Assembly (NCBI RefSeq): GCF_965638725.1
Contig: NC_134962.1
Span: forward strand, 3,417,501-3,481,500
DNA from: Aptenodytes patagonicus
Taxonomy: Eukaryota; Chordata; Aves; Sphenisciformes; Spheniscidae
Length of the DNA stretch: 64,000 nucleotides
Direction: 5' to 3'
Part shown: positions 34,301 through 49,300 of the stretch, in pieces
How the letters are laid out: every line of letters starts with the position of its first letter
Position numbering within the stretch: the first letter of the stretch is position 1
The notes under the pieces: generated by a model
Databases searched by the model: none
Told to the model about the DNA's origin: nothing
The model's input: only the letters and a program-made list of their open reading frames with translations
Translations under genes and position numbers: made by a program

Positions 34301-37300
34301 CCAGCAGGCTGGGTCGTCGGTAAAGCAAACCCAGGGCAGTATCTGCTGCGCTCTTCGTCCACCCCCCAGCAGATGCCATCACCCTCAGCAGCAAAGGCTG
34401 CTTGTTTAAGCTATAAAGACGCGGTTCTGAGGTTTTAGGGCCTTCCCAGCCCAAATCTCGTGCCCAGTAATAAGCGTGGAAATTGGCAGTGCCGATGGCT
34501 GGCACAGCCCTCGTTGCTGCCCGCACGGAGGAGGACTGTGGGCACAGGTGGCTGTCACCGACACCGGAGGGACTGGGTGGGCAGATGGAAGTTACTCCGA
34601 GTACCAGCCGCATACGTGGAGGTGGAAAGTCTCCAGAGTTATCCAAACCTGCTACAGCATGCTTTCCTGGGGAAAGCTCTTAACGAGCTGGGGTGTTAAG
34701 AAACAACCAACAATTACGTCTTAAGAGTAACTACACTTAGCTCCAGAGCCAGAAATAAAACCTAGTTTTTTGGGGTTTGGTTAGTTTTTTTTTTTTTGCT
34801 GTAAGTATAAAATTTCCTCTCCCTCTGCTCGGAGCAGCTCTCTGGATACCAGGCTGCTCTGTGCAGGGGCCTCTTCCACTCTGAACATACATCTTCTCAC
34901 CGCAGCGAAGCCCTGAATGCAGTCAGGACCCCACGGCTCCACAATAACCCTCCTGTTTCACACTTCCAGGCTCGCAGTCCCTCCAAGAGGCTTTTTTAAA
35001 CCTGCCTGGAGCTGGCACAGAAGAGCCATTGTGAAACCCCCGTGGTGCCGCTGCGATCGCTTACACAGAAACTTCACCTTAAAGCTGGAGTTGAGGGAGC
35101 CGGCGAACACATGGCTACTGTTCTCCTGCAAGCCCTGAACAAATATCGTTCACTTTACCCTGCTGGCTTCTTTTAAATGAGAATGAATTCATTTAAATAA
35201 AAAGTTGCATTTATTCCAAGGTGTGGGGCCCAGGTGTGTTGCTGTTCAGAAAGAAAATCACTGAGCAAACTGTAATTTAAGAAAATCCAGAAACCCTAAT
35301 CAAGCATCTGAATAACAGCAATGCGCGAATCAGCTCTCCTGGGCTCATGGGGAGCAAGGCTTTGGTGAAATCAGCATACAGAGCAGGGAAAAAACCCTAA
35401 CAATCGTCTATTTTGGCTAGGATAGGATCCCAAAGTCTCTTTTAAACAATCCATCCTATCTAAAAACAGCGTGAGTTTCTGAACTGAAGCAGAAACAAGG
35501 ACAGGAACAGAAAAGAGAGAGGTTGCACGAATCCTGCTACCTGCTGTAGGGTCCGTCTTGGGCACGCAGCAGCCACAGAGGATGGACTGCGACACCCAAC
35601 GTACCCACCTTCTACCAAGCCTGCTTGTGTTTGCTGGGGTGACATCAGCTACACCGTGTTGGGGGGGCCCCACTACGCTCTAATTTCACACCTCCCAAAC
35701 AGGAATTAGTTACAGACTAATACTCGTCTCCTTACCCTGTCACCTAGCTCTCCACGAATTCCAGTAGGACCAGGAAGGCCAGGCTCCCCACTGGCACCTT
35801 TGGGACCCTGTTCGGAAAACAAGAAAGAAAGAGCTACAGCTTAAAGTGTCAGGAAACCCTGCGTATCTTCACATCCCCAAAGTTCACCAGTCTCCATAAG
35901 ATGTTCAGAAAGGTCATTTGTCTTACGATTTCCTCTCTCCTTTTCCCCCCAGGACCTAGGGACCGCATGCTGACTGCTGGTACCACTCACGTTGGTCGGT
36001 ACAGCTGATTCCAACTTCTGCCCCACCACGTTTCACACCTGAGGTCAGCCACACTGCCAAAGTGCTCCAGCCTTTGGCTGGCCCAGGTCTTCCGCTAATA
36101 AAATCACATCTGTGGCTCCCGATCGAGTGACGGTCCCAGAAGGTAGCACCCTACACTGGTTTTCAGCCAGTTTCACTGGGGAATGGAGAGCGGTTGTGAA
36201 CACTCCTTTGGAGAGGGGAGGAAGAAATATGAGCGTCCCCAGTGCAGCAGAAGGGAGGGGTTCACTGAAGACGCGCAGGCTGGGAGCGTCCAGATCGAGG
36301 AGAAATTAAGGCGTCTTTACGTAGTTCAAACTCAAACCCTTCTTTCGCAAACAAACACTAAGTAGAAATTGTTCCAGCAGGCAGCTTATCTGGCCTTGTC
36401 CTCTTTCTATCGTACTGTGTTAATAAAGGTGTCAGACTGGTTCTGGCAAAGGGAAAGGCGTTTCTTCCTATCGCTTGTTGCCATCATGCAACTGTCTTGC
36501 TAGAGGTTTGCAGAAAACAGTGACCTGCCAAAACACGGTGCACATTACGTTACCCTTGTCAGCATACCGACCTGGAAACCTCTGACACCGGGGGCTCCCA
36601 TCGGGCCTTGAAGACCAAGTGGGCCCTGAAAAGAGAAAGATAAGCTTCGGTAAGGAGAAAATTCAGGGCCAGGTAAGTCACTTGTGTAATTAAATTGGCT
36701 CACGTCTAACAGAGAGCGAGCATGCAGGTCTGTACTGCAGAACACTTTGCCCAGTGGCATTGCTGATGAACCTGATGAGCCGCTGTAAAGCGGTGCTTGG
36801 TGGTTACTGAGCTTTATTAATATTGTTGTTATTAGCAAAAGTGCTTATTTGTATATATATTAATGCTTATTTGTAGATATTAATGCTTAATGACATACCA
36901 TACTCAGGAATAGTAAAGATCAATGACAGCAAAGTGGTAGCATGATAGAGCATAAACAATATACATTAAAGGGGATTTGCTATCCCAATATTATGCTTTT
37001 AATTGATCCAGTTCTACAAGAAACTACTGTTTTTTCACTACATGAAAAATGGCAATTGCATCCACTTGCTTTGACACACTTTGTACCTGCAATATAGAAA
37101 AAGGCAGTCTCATGCTGTTAGTGCAGATGCTTTTAAGAGCCCGGCTCACTAGACAGAACATGAACATTACCATTAGGACTCTCTATTGCTTTCCACTGAG
37201 AAAAATCACATATGCGATAAAGATCTCGGGCAAAAAACCCCCGAAGTAATTTAGGCATCTAAATCCCATTTTGTAAAGTGTCTTCTTGAAATAGATGCCT

Positions 37301-40300
37301 TAGGCAAACTTCTGTCACAAGGTGGACTTCAGCTTTGTCTCCTTTACAGCCATCTCTGCTGGGCGTAGCGTTAAGGGACACAAATAAACTTCAAACTGGC
37401 CGCTGCAGGCAGAAGATCAGTCAGCACGGACTGTCCAACGTACCCAAGAAACCAGCGTTTAACCTGCCTTAAAATGGCATCTGTATCTTTTCCCTAAGTG
37501 TTAGCCCTACAAATTCTCCCTGGTATCTGAAAATCCACTGTCTCTCATAACTTTTTCTGGTCATCACGAAGAGGAAATCCTCGTGAGATGCGTGACTCAA
37601 GGTACGATCTAAACCAGTCGCCCTTACCCCTGCCTGGCTCTCAAGATCAGCATGGCCGTAACCTTGTGCAGAAACCAGGGTCTGCCCAGAAGAAGGAGCC
37701 CATCTGCTGAAACAGAGCAGCAGCATCTTCAAAAAGCTAGAGAACTCGGGTATTCTTGTGGTTACTGTTTCCACTTCTGTTTTCTGCTTGTAATTCAGCG
37801 AGGAACTTTGAGAGTTACGAATACAGAGCTCTAGGAAAGTTACATTAAATTGCACCAAAAATGACGCTGCTGTGCTGGTGCCTTTGAAAGTGGTGGGACC
37901 TGAGAGAACCTGACAGCCTCCGAATGGGAAGAAACCCGTGGTGTGCTATGATAAATAAAGTCAAATTGTTTTGAGCCAAACAGTCTCAACAGTAGATGAA
38001 TCCTGCAACTCTCTTAGAATAGCCCAGGCTGAACTACATTTCATATAAATTAGGACTCTAACAACACAAATCAGAAATCAGAAACCCAGATTAGAAATAA
38101 ACGCGGGTTCATCTGCTATTGCATCCACGGCAGAAGTCTGCACCAATGCAATTAGCTCTACTGCATTTGATTTTTAGCTATAATGACACGATACCTTTTG
38201 TGGGGCCAGCTATTTTGATGAAAAATTGCAGACATAAAAGTAAACATTATTTCTAAGGCTGATTTCCCTCTCCTTGGAAGTTTAAAGAGCAGCTGCTCAC
38301 AAGCAATAAATCATACAGTTCAATTTCTTCCAAGTGGCACACACCAGAAATCACGTTAGACTTGCTGTAGGCTTCTGGATTTCAAACTGAGATCAAGAGG
38401 GGGGGAAAAAAGAAAAGAAAAAAAGCCCAACAAAACCACTGGAAGGTCAGGTCCAACCACAATGGCAGCTCTAGCTGGAGAGTGACAAAATAAAAGGTAT
38501 CCTAGCATTTTTAGTAGTGTGACCAAAATCAGGTTTTTATCATCCTGGTATCATTTATTATCTCTGCTGTTCAGCAGGAACGCAACAGGCAGCCATGCAG
38601 TTATTTTCAGGTTTGCATTGCAACTCCTGCAGCTTTCTCAGGCTCTGAGACGATGCAGGGAATGCAACGAAAGCAGGAACAAGATGCTCCATTGAGGACC
38701 TCAGTGGTTTCTCACCCAGAAGTTTCAAAAAGTTGTCAGTTCACAAGAGTAAAAGTGAAAACTGCTAGAGCTGCGTATGGGGTTTTGTTTCCTGGGGGCT
38801 CGCACCTACGAGCTCCCAGCGAGATAATGCTGCTGCAGTACTAGGTGGGAGAAGGAAATGTGTGAAGGGAATCCCCACCCGAAAACTGTTCTGGTGTTGC
38901 ACCCACCGTACGGTTGTGAACTTCGGGGCATTTTCAAGCAGTCGGGAAAAGCATGCAACTATGTGCAAGAAAGGCAAGAGATTCCCAACAGGTCTACAGA
39001 CTTTTTAACACTTTTCAAGCCCCTGTCATTCACCGTGACAGCGTGCAGGCTTTTCCAGTTTTGCTGCTTTGTACGGCTTCAGGTTTTGCGGTGAACCTCT
39101 ACTGCTCCAAGGAAAGCGATACAGGAATGGGAAGGATTTCATGTTTCACGTGCTGCTGGCAATGTACGTTGCAATAGCTTAACAGGAGTTTTGCTTCATT
39201 AATGACGCACATTCAGCACAAGCTGAACCTTATTACTGCTGCCTAATCGGGGAATTGCTGACTGTCCAGTCTCTCCTGTGTGACTGTAGCAGCTCCACAA
39301 ACCTCTTGGACAACTGCAGCTTTCTTTGCCAAACAAAACGGGATGAATCACTTCGCATTTCCACAGAGCTGTCAGTGAGAGCAGGATCTGACCCACTTAC
39401 GGGGGAGTAATTCCTCTGCTGCCAAAACTCCCCAGAGACAATACCAAGAGAGAATGTGGCCTTTTATTTTATCCAAAGAGTAATTCCCAGGTACTGAACT
39501 CGATTTTGGTATCAATTTGATTTACAAGCAGCGTTGTACTTACAGTTGCTCCTCTGGGTCCCAGCAGACCTCTCTCACCAGGAATACCAACATCGCCCTG
39601 GCAAGAACACCAAAGTCAGCCATGCCATTTAGGAACCACGAATCCACCCTTCCCGATCCACCGCAGAGCTGGAATGTATTCCTGGATCCCAGGCTATTTC
39701 GATCCCAAACTCCCTGCCCCGCTGCCGTCACACCGCCTGCCTCGGTGGGCTTTGACCTCCGCTGCAGCACAGTATCTGTGCACGGAGGTGCCCACCTGCT
39801 CGGCTCGCATCACGCTCGCTGGGTAGCTCCACGCAAGCGTGGGGCCGCCTGGGAGCGTTCATCACGGTGGGCTTGCATGCCTTGCAGGCAGCACAGCACC
39901 TGTCGCATTCCTAAAAGCTCTATTTGTGCGGGGAAGCAGCACACGGGCGCCAGCTTCGCAGCTTGGTTTAAAACAGCCGGCAGAGCTCATGCTAAGTGTA
40001 AATGATGGGGATACGTACAGGGATGCCTGGCTCTCCAGAGGGACCTGCCTCTCCCATCTCTCCAGGGCTGCCCTGCAGAGGAGAAAGCAAACACTCGGTT
40101 AGGGCATAACTTCAGAGGGTCGTTTCTGGCCTACCTAGAGCAACAAACAGAGGAGGGAGTTAAAACCTGGGTCAGGAAATAAAAACAGCTTTAAACTTTT
40201 ACAGTTTTAAGACCAAGAAGAGAAAACTCTGAAAAATGGACATTTAAAGAACAGATGAGCTGTACGTCCTGTCCTGGGCCCAGTGACTAGGGAGGGCTGC

Positions 40301-43300
40301 CAGCCTCAGGGCAGTGCCACCGTATCCCATCTCGGACTGAATGAGACAGGGATGCTCTTTTGGAGGCGTGCTCAGGACACCCCATTTCATCCATTTCTGC
40401 GTCACCTTGATGCAAGGAGAAGCGTCTTCCTGCAGTGCTATCTCATGCATGAGGATTAACAAGAATAATGATGCAGGTGCAGGGGGGGCAATCCAGAAAT
40501 GAAGGGGAGGGACGGAAAAAAAGACGCTTTCCAGAACAGCTTTGTGCTAGACTGCTTTGGTCTGTCTGAGATTTTCTTTTATCTCACACGTAGGTGCCAA
40601 TCTAAAGCTCCATGGAAGCTCTCCTCCTGAGGTGGGGGTGAAGTCTCCAAAAGGAACGATGAGATAATCCTGCTCCTGCTTGCAGATGCTCAGCCTTTTG
40701 ATTCCCAAAGATGAAGCCTGCTCTTGGGACTTCGACAAAAGGGGCAATGCTTCCTTCTGAGGTTTACTAAACTACTGACGACTCTCCTGTGTATCTGCTA
40801 TGTCTTCGCTGGACCAGGTGCAAGAGCTGTCTCAGCAAGAGCAGGGCCATCTCAGTTGTTGCACCTAATGCCTGCTCCGCGCTGCCAGGGGAACCCCGCC
40901 CTGGGAGGAACACTGACACCATCACTTCGGGGTAAGTCCTCCCAGGGTCTACTTGTGGGCACCAGTCCCCAAAAGCTGAAAAGCCTTGCCGTGACAAGTT
41001 TAGTAGCTTCCGCACCAGAACCCATCATTAGAGAGATTCACTTACTGGTTCACCCTTTGAGCCTTTACTACCTGCTCTTCCAGGCAGTCCCTGGGGAAAA
41101 AAAAAAAAATAAATAAATTAAAGCAACGTCGGAAGAAGTGGAGTTAATTTGTTATTCTGGTCTGCTTTGACATACAAGGAGCAATGTTTGCTTGAAGCAA
41201 TGGAGGATTTGCATTTCTGCAGCTTTCACCATGAAAATTATGGCTTCAATTTCCCCCTTGTTCACTGCACTAGCAGCTCTACGTATGCTAATCCTTGACA
41301 ATTAGAGCAAAGAGGAGGAATACACAAATAGAACAGCAGCAGCAACATTTTACACAGCAGAAACCTCTCTCCAGGGATGTTCAAAACATTCTGTAAGACA
41401 GGAAGAAAGGAATACTTTACCTCTATTTAAATAGTTGGAAGACTGGAAAGATGAAACATTTTGCCAATGAACACTAGTAAGCCAGGAACAGAGCTCAGGC
41501 TATTGTTGAATTACGGTCATTTGTATCCCAGAACTTTCCTCCCTGCATAAGGGATGCACGTCACTGGGATGTGAAAGAGAAAATCCCTCTCAAATTTAAA
41601 TTTTAAACGGAGCCAGAGTGGCCAAAAGCCAGGGTATTACTCTATTAGTATTTGGTGCTACTCCAGATGTTTTCCATTCTGTCTTGTACACTGCTCCCCT
41701 GTTTGTATGGTGGGAAAAGTGCGTTTCCTTTTGGCTTAAATGGGGCCCCCTGTGAGACAACGCACAAAATGAACCCCCCCCCCTCCCCAGGAATGATCTC
41801 TGTACCCAGGCCAAGCTGCTGTACCGCCCCGAAGGTGACGGGTCCTGCTGCCATACTCACAGGGAGTCCGTTCGGCCCCTTCTCTCCAGGAGCACCCATG
41901 GGAGCTGCATCACCCTGTGGATACCGAGAGGTTAGGAGAGACCCTCTGCTACTGAAAAATGGTCTGACACAGGTAGGGGACACATTCCCAAACAGGTATT
42001 TGTAATCTTCTCCCTCCCTACACGCGCGGGACCCAGAGCCTGTTGTGCCTACAGGAGGTGGGCACCCACCAGAAACGGGGTGCCCAGAGCTCCCAGGTGT
42101 CTCCCTAGTCCCCTTGCAGCTCCCAGCCTTCCTTGGCAGCACGCGGTCCATGTTCCTGTGGGATCACCGTTCAAAAACCAGGCAACTAGTACCTGACAGC
42201 ACTTTGTCTACAGGCAATTAAAATAAACGGATGCGTCTGTCGACAGCTCTGAAAAGGCATCTCTGAAGGCCTGGAGTCAGCCAAAAGGAACCACTAAGTA
42301 TAAGGACACAGCTGAGTTTAGATCATATGTGCACGGCCCATATGTGCATCTTCTTTCTTTAGGGAATTTCCTATAGGATTAATTAATAGAAGTAGCTTCA
42401 CTTTTCTTCACTAATTATGCTATCGGAGAACTCTTTGGAAGCAAAGGCTTTCCAGCCATGCTCTTTCTTGACAAGCATCAGCAGCTTTGCAACACACATG
42501 GGACACTAACAGAAATCTTTCCTGCGGTGTTTAAGTAGGACTTTACAAACCTTCTCACCATCGAGTCCAGGAGCTCCATCCCGTCCATCCTTGCCAGGCA
42601 TGCCCTGCAACCGTGCACAACGCAGGTTAAGGTTATGAGGAGACTCTGCGGTTTGCAAAATACATTCACATCAAAGAACCTTTTGGCAATGGGTCCAGCT
42701 CCAGTTGTACAGGGAGATTTTTCATTAACAGCAGTACAACTAGGGTTTAGTCCAACTGGGATTACATTGAAGGTTACAGAGACCCACAGAGCAGAAGTTT
42801 GATAGCAAAGACTGTAAGATGCAAGTTTTTTCCTGTCGCGTTTTATCTCATCATCTGCAAGCAAGACAACAGTGAGACCTGCATCCTATTTAATTGACTT
42901 ACAGGTTCTCCTATGAGTCCACGAGCCCCTGGGTTTCCTTTTGGTCCAGGTCTACCCTAGAAATCAACAATAAATCCTGCGTTATCCAGGACACAACCCT
43001 TAAGAACAATCAGTCAACAAAAATAATACTCAAACTCTGTGGGGACATTTCATTCAGTCTGTGCTGGCTCCTGTCCTGTTCATATAGGTATGGGGGCTCT
43101 TTTAGGACACACCAGAAAGCTGATCTAACGCTGGCTGCAGCATCTGGGAAAATTCTTGATCATTTCAAGGGATGGAGATGCAAGATCTGATCCCTGTGCT
43201 CTAGGCTGTAAGAAGCACTTAGGCATCTTATTACTTAGGCATCTTTAATAAGCTTTAAACATCTCATTTTTGAGACGAATACTTTCATCCTGTTCACCTC

Positions 43301-46300
43301 CCTCCCAAATAAACCAAGGTGGGGACAAGCCTGTCAAACAGACTCCTTTGAATGCCACATCCAAAATTTGAGCAGACGGGTGTTTTCCTCCACTTACAGT
43401 ATCGCCTTTGGGCCCCCTGAATCCTTGAGGTCCTTTGTTTCCTTGGTCTCCCTGTGACAGAGGAGGAAAAGCCATTAAGCATCTTCATCACACAGTGACA
43501 AAGACTAATGCTTCAGGGGTGTAAATGATGAAGGTTTTTTTGTGCTGTTGGCTGGCGTTAGCAGAGGCGTGAGCGTGCACATTCCCCTAAGAGCTCGGCT
43601 GGACTTTCTCAGTTACACTCGGTAATTCCTGACACAGACGAACGGCAGCAGGGACTTTGCCAACAATCCATCGGGGCAGAGACCATCTTCCCCTTCATTT
43701 AATGAAGCATTTTCTTTAATCAGAAACAGAGTAGGAGAAAAACTTTAATATTTACTGTCCTGCTTGGCGTAATTAAATGTTTGGAGGACAGTAAACACCT
43801 AATTTTATTTTAGTTCAGATGAATTTCTTCTATAATTGCAAAGACTAGGGAGGGCTCCCCAGAGGGTGGTACTGCCTCGGGGTCAATGCAGATTGTGGTG
43901 TGTTGGCTGACGTAGACAGGCGAAGGTGTCTGCTGTAAAGTGGATGTCACATTATCCAGACTAAGGAGAGACAGGCCAGTGGAAAATGCTCTTAGAGAGG
44001 CCATAATGCTGCAGATGCAGCTCTGGTCTCATATTTGGGCACAGTAAGGAGGGTACGGGGGTCTGCCCACAGGTAAGCGTGCAGGTTCTGTGTTCTCCTA
44101 CACTTCACCCCAGAGCTCTGCAGAAGGATGAGGACTGCATCTTTGATACACAACTATTTCTGCTTGTAGCAAAAGTCCTTGTGAGCTGTGGGCACTCGGG
44201 AATAGACCAGGCTCAAAGGATGTAAGCTCAGGATAGCACCTACTGATTCTTCCCCAAAACTCTCCTTCCCAAGAACAACACAGATTAACCCCTCTCAAGT
44301 GCTTGCTCACAGCAGCCGATGCTCAGGGAAGAGCAGTGAAGAAGAGAGAGCAATGGAAATGTGGTGAACTTATTCTGGCACGGGGCATGACTGCGGGAAA
44401 GACATCACGAGATCTGGGTCAGGTGAAATAACATTGCTTTAACTGGAGGGAAAAAGGCAAAGGGGATAATCTGATGGAGATGGGCAGCACACTCCTCCTG
44501 TTCACTGGCAGCAAAGAGTTTAGTGCGGGAGGGATAAACTTTAGGCTTTGGTTGTGGAAGGGAGGGCCATAGAGATGCTGAGAAGTAGATACATACAGCT
44601 TTCCCTGGAGGTCCTGGGATTCCAGGTGGCCCTCTGAAACCAATGTCACCCTGCAAAGAATAATACATCATTGTAATGCTGTGGTTGGCAGAGGGTGAAG
44701 TAACCGTATCCCCACCTTATACCGCAATTTAAGAAAACACACAAAGCCCTGGAAAGATACCCCATAGTTCTTGCTAGCTTGTAATACAGTCTTGCAAAAG
44801 ATCCCCCTCTGAACAAGCAGGTTTTTACTCTGGATGTCCCCACCATTATCTCCATGATACGCTGATATCATTCATGGCCTCAATATCTTGATAACACGCT
44901 TGTTCCTAAATAAATGTGTGACTTTATCAAATTCAAAACCATTCAAGCCTCTAGGTCAATGATCAAGGGATCTTGGCAAAAGTCCAAAGCCACGATGAGC
45001 TAGAGATTGACCCTGTTCTCACTGAGCAGACTTTTCATGTCCTGAAAATCTTTGTCCACCAGTGTTTCTTTAGCTTTTTCTTGTAAAGAGACAGAACGGA
45101 AAGTGAAATGTTCATGAAACATTTCTCAGGTTTTTTGCAAGATTCTTTAGCATTGTCAGTCCTGCAGGGACAGAACTTTGTCCTTCTGGTCTGAATGCTT
45201 AAATCAACACTGGGCCTGATCCTGTCAATCCCTCATGTATGTAGGCTCCTCTTGCCTTTGGAAGGTTGTTCTGCTTTGGGGGGGGGTGCAGGAAAGAGCC
45301 TGCACTTTGCATCTTTACAAGTTCCCCAGTGGTCTTCAGTAAGGACAAATGCCACCTGGACCTTGCGAGAGAAAAACTGGTGGTGGAGGGGCAGGGGGGG
45401 GAAATCAGAAGAAGGTTTTTCTTACTCTGTCGCCGGCCGGACCCATTGGACCAGGGAGGCCTCTTAGTCCTCTTGGGCCCTAATTAAGCAAACAAATCAC
45501 TTAAAACCCAATCGCTGTTAAACATAAAATGGCAGAACAGCATGATGTAGCAACTCATCAACACAGAAAACATTAAGAAACAGTGAAGAGCGGCAGAAGG
45601 CTCAGCCTTCCGATGCACAAACAAGACATTTTCCCCTTCGGTGACGACCTCTGAGCAAGTGATAGAGGAGACATCCCGTGCAGACGTGCGTTCAGAGTGC
45701 CTGCTCTCCCCAGCCCACCTGCCAGACTGTCAAGCCAGCCCAGAGCTCAGCCTCAGATCCTCCCAAAAGGTGTCCAGGGCTCTGCTGGAGTACCAGCAAG
45801 ACAGTGGCTATCACTTGGACGTCTCATCCAAGGTGAGGTACCAAAAGCAGGACCTGAATTAAAGCTCAGTGAAACCAGCGTGATTTGGTTTTTTTTACCA
45901 GCATCAACTTCTACATCTGTTATTATGCAGAGGCAAGAGCTGTTTGTGTAACACAAAATGATTGATGGCACCATTGAGTTTCACAGTAAAAAGGTCACGG
46001 GAACCGGTCTGAAGAGGAGGTGTTACCTGCAGGCCAACGCTGCCGGGAATGCCCGGAGGACCGGGAGGGCCAGGGTTGCCCTGGGAGAGAAAAAATAATT
46101 AGACAAAGGGCGAGACAGCACGAGCCTGCCAACCCGAGGCCAGGGACCCTCCCATCTTATTTCTCCTTGAGCTCCCTCCCACTCAGATTTATGCTTCAGA
46201 ATTTGCTTCTACTTTATAGGCAACTTCTTCTACGTGCAAGAACACTTCATCAGTCAGGAATTTACCCGAGTGATTAATGCAGGACTTTTTTCCTGAGCTG

Positions 46301-49300
46301 ACATCCCTGCACGTGAAACAAGAGGAGTTAACTTATCGAACTGATCTTAACATTATGATTATTGGGAAGAGGAATTTTCTTGAAGTATTAGCACACAGTC
46401 AGACATGCAGAGCAACGGAAGCCAATGCACTTCAGTCATAGTAACTTCTCCTTGTTCAGCCAACTGCCTCATTTCTCCCTGTCTTCTTGAAGAAACTATT
46501 TGTTACGGTGCTTTTAAAGAGAAAAATCCTCCCCTACCCCCCTTAAATTGAAGTTTACCTTTTCTCCTTCTTTTCCTATTTCACCAGGTTCTCCTTTGTG
46601 ACCGGTGTGTCCCTAGAAATAAGAGCTCCAATTATTCACATTCCAGTACAGTCTTGTTTCAAAATTTAAATTTCGTGAGATAACTGTAAGACCTAAACCC
46701 ACACAACACAAACAACTTACTGGGAAAATAATCTACACTTGTGCTGTAGCTGTGTGAATGGAGGTCACTTCTGGGGTTAATTAGCCATGCACCATTCCTG
46801 TATTAGGTATCATTGTGTCAGAATTCATCTACAGTTTCAGGAAATGCCCAGATTTGGTTTTCAAGAGTGCCTTGCAGTGAGACCAGGCTACAGGTCTCCC
46901 GATGCAATTCTCAATCACAGGTCAGGGACCAGAACTCAGTTCCCATCACTTCTGAAAATGGGGCTGAGCCGCTTCTGAAAACCCCATTCTGGATCTTTAA
47001 CCTCCCTTTTTGTTTAAGTCATCTTTAATGTTTGCATCATCCAGCTTGCAAAGAAATCCACGTCCCACTGAAATCTTTTATATAAACTCAGATTCAGTTT
47101 GCTTTTTGGCTCCCTTCCTATTATTGTGGGAGAGACCCAGACTAATTTCAGCCGTGGCAGATGTTATTCCTCACCACGCAAAAGGTCCTGTGCATCATTT
47201 GCATCATAATTGGAGACCTTCACAGGTTTTTGCATTTCATAAGTTAGGAATTTTGAATAGTTATACCCTAAACACTGTGTATTTCTAACGATATTTATGA
47301 CTCAGCTCAGAGATCAAACGGACCTGCAAAAGGTCAGTTCAAGAGGAATTGAGAGCATTTCCCAGGAGATGTTCCACCCATTGCCAACCTCTGCTAAATC
47401 CTGCTAAAAAAAAACCTCGAGTAACTTATTACTTCAGCTCACTGCTGGAGTGTAACCTACTGCACAGAATTCGTGTGAATCATAGAGGGGACAGAAGGAG
47501 ATGTTTAACTGCGGAGTGAGATTTACTGAGGGTTGCAACCTAAAATTTGTGTACCAGAATCAAACAATATAAACAGAAAGCTGCCTGGTGCTACACTGGG
47601 TAGAAAATGACAACTAAATTGTATTTAGTCGTGTAAGTTATGTTTTGCTACAGTAAAACGTGTGTATCTGTGTGTACAGGGAGATTTTTACATCTCTCTG
47701 AAGTCTGAAAAGGCAGCACATCGTTCCTGAGGCAGCTCTGAACCGCTGCGCTCTGCTCGCTCCTGTTCATCAGTTGCACCTCGCAAGGCTTGCATGGTGT
47801 TTTAACCTTTCTGCTCACCCTATGCAAAGGGTTAAATTTCATTTGTAGGAATAAATGGCCATAGGCAAAATCAGTAATTAAATCTTCCATCCGACAAAGG
47901 TTGCAATCCTGCAAGGGACGAAGCCACAAAGCAACGTGCCCGTAAGCGCAGGCAGTTACTTGAAGGACGCAAAGCCCCTGGCTGAAGGTGAAGGGAGGAT
48001 GCTTACACCCTTTGCAGGACTGAGTTCAGTGGCAGAGCAGCTATTGCTACGAGTGCGGGAACAGCATGTAGGGGGCAGGATGAGGTCCTTCATCCTCCTC
48101 TTGTCTCATATTTGGCTGTATCAGGGGTCTTCTGTTTCGACAGCGTAAACCCAGGCAAATGCATGGCTGGTTTGGAGAGGTGTGCAGCCTACAGGGGACG
48201 TGTGCTGTATATAAAACAGTTTAATGCCAGGGGTTCATGGGGGTATTTATTTTGGGAGACAGACCCTTGTATCTGCAGGTGGTGTTTTTCTTACCTTGAA
48301 CCCTGGCATTCCTGGGGGACCCGGAGGACCCGGTGGGCACAGAGCAGGGCACTGCAAGAAACAGAAACACTCTTTGGTTTGCCAAGTACACACAGCGCAT
48401 CCAGGGAAGCTGGTTTCATTACTAGGGAGAAGATAAAAGGTCATGTGGGTTTTGGCTCTAAACCTACTAAATCTAATTCGTTCATACCATAATGTATTCA
48501 CCGGCGTTTCCCTATGGCAGGAGGTGCTAAAGAGGTCCTCGGGCCCCCAGTAACCCACAAAATGATTTATGAATGGTCTGCTTCACTTGGAGCATGCCTG
48601 CAATGGACTGTGAAAAATTCTGAAGGCTGACAGTGGTCCACAGTCCAAAATAGTGGAGAACCACAGTTCCCCGGTGAAGCTGAATGGGTATCTTGTCAAT
48701 CATTAGGAACATATTTAATTCTATGCATTCATTGACCCCTATTGATTTCCATTAGACAACTCACCTAACTGAAACAAGGACAAGCATTAGAGTTTATCAG
48801 AAGGGGACCTATAACAAATTAACCCAAATATCAATAAGCTGGTATCTGCAGGTGTCTAGGGGTGGGTGAGCCCCTGGTGGGAACTCTAGTTTGACTGGGA
48901 ACAAATCAGAACGTGCATGGAAATTTAATGGGGCTTAAAAGGCCATACTCTAAAAACTATAAATAGGGAAGGAGACTTTCTTCTGCAGCTTTTCTTTCAT
49001 TTTTATTTTTTTTTCTTTTAATAAAACCTCAGGCTACACCTCTGTAGCAGCAATTTAATTTTCTAGTATATTCCACAGGGTAACTTAAATTAAAACTGCA
49101 GAAATAGCATCATTTTCTACTAACTTCCACGTGACTTGCCATAAGGCAGTCTAAACTGACTCTGAGCTTTTTTGGGGCACGCCAATTAGAAAACCAAAGA
49201 CGCTGTCACAACAACAGCTGTGAAATCTGGAAATGTCACTTCCATCGTTCATGGACTTAACACTCCTTTCATTCCCTTGAAAGGCAGGAATCAAGACTTT

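Noticed and set aside
34171..34724. Cluster of 60-138 codon frames on both strands in COL9A3 intron 24
   Set aside because: No start context, domain or splice pattern; lengths are as expected by chance in GC-moderate sequence.
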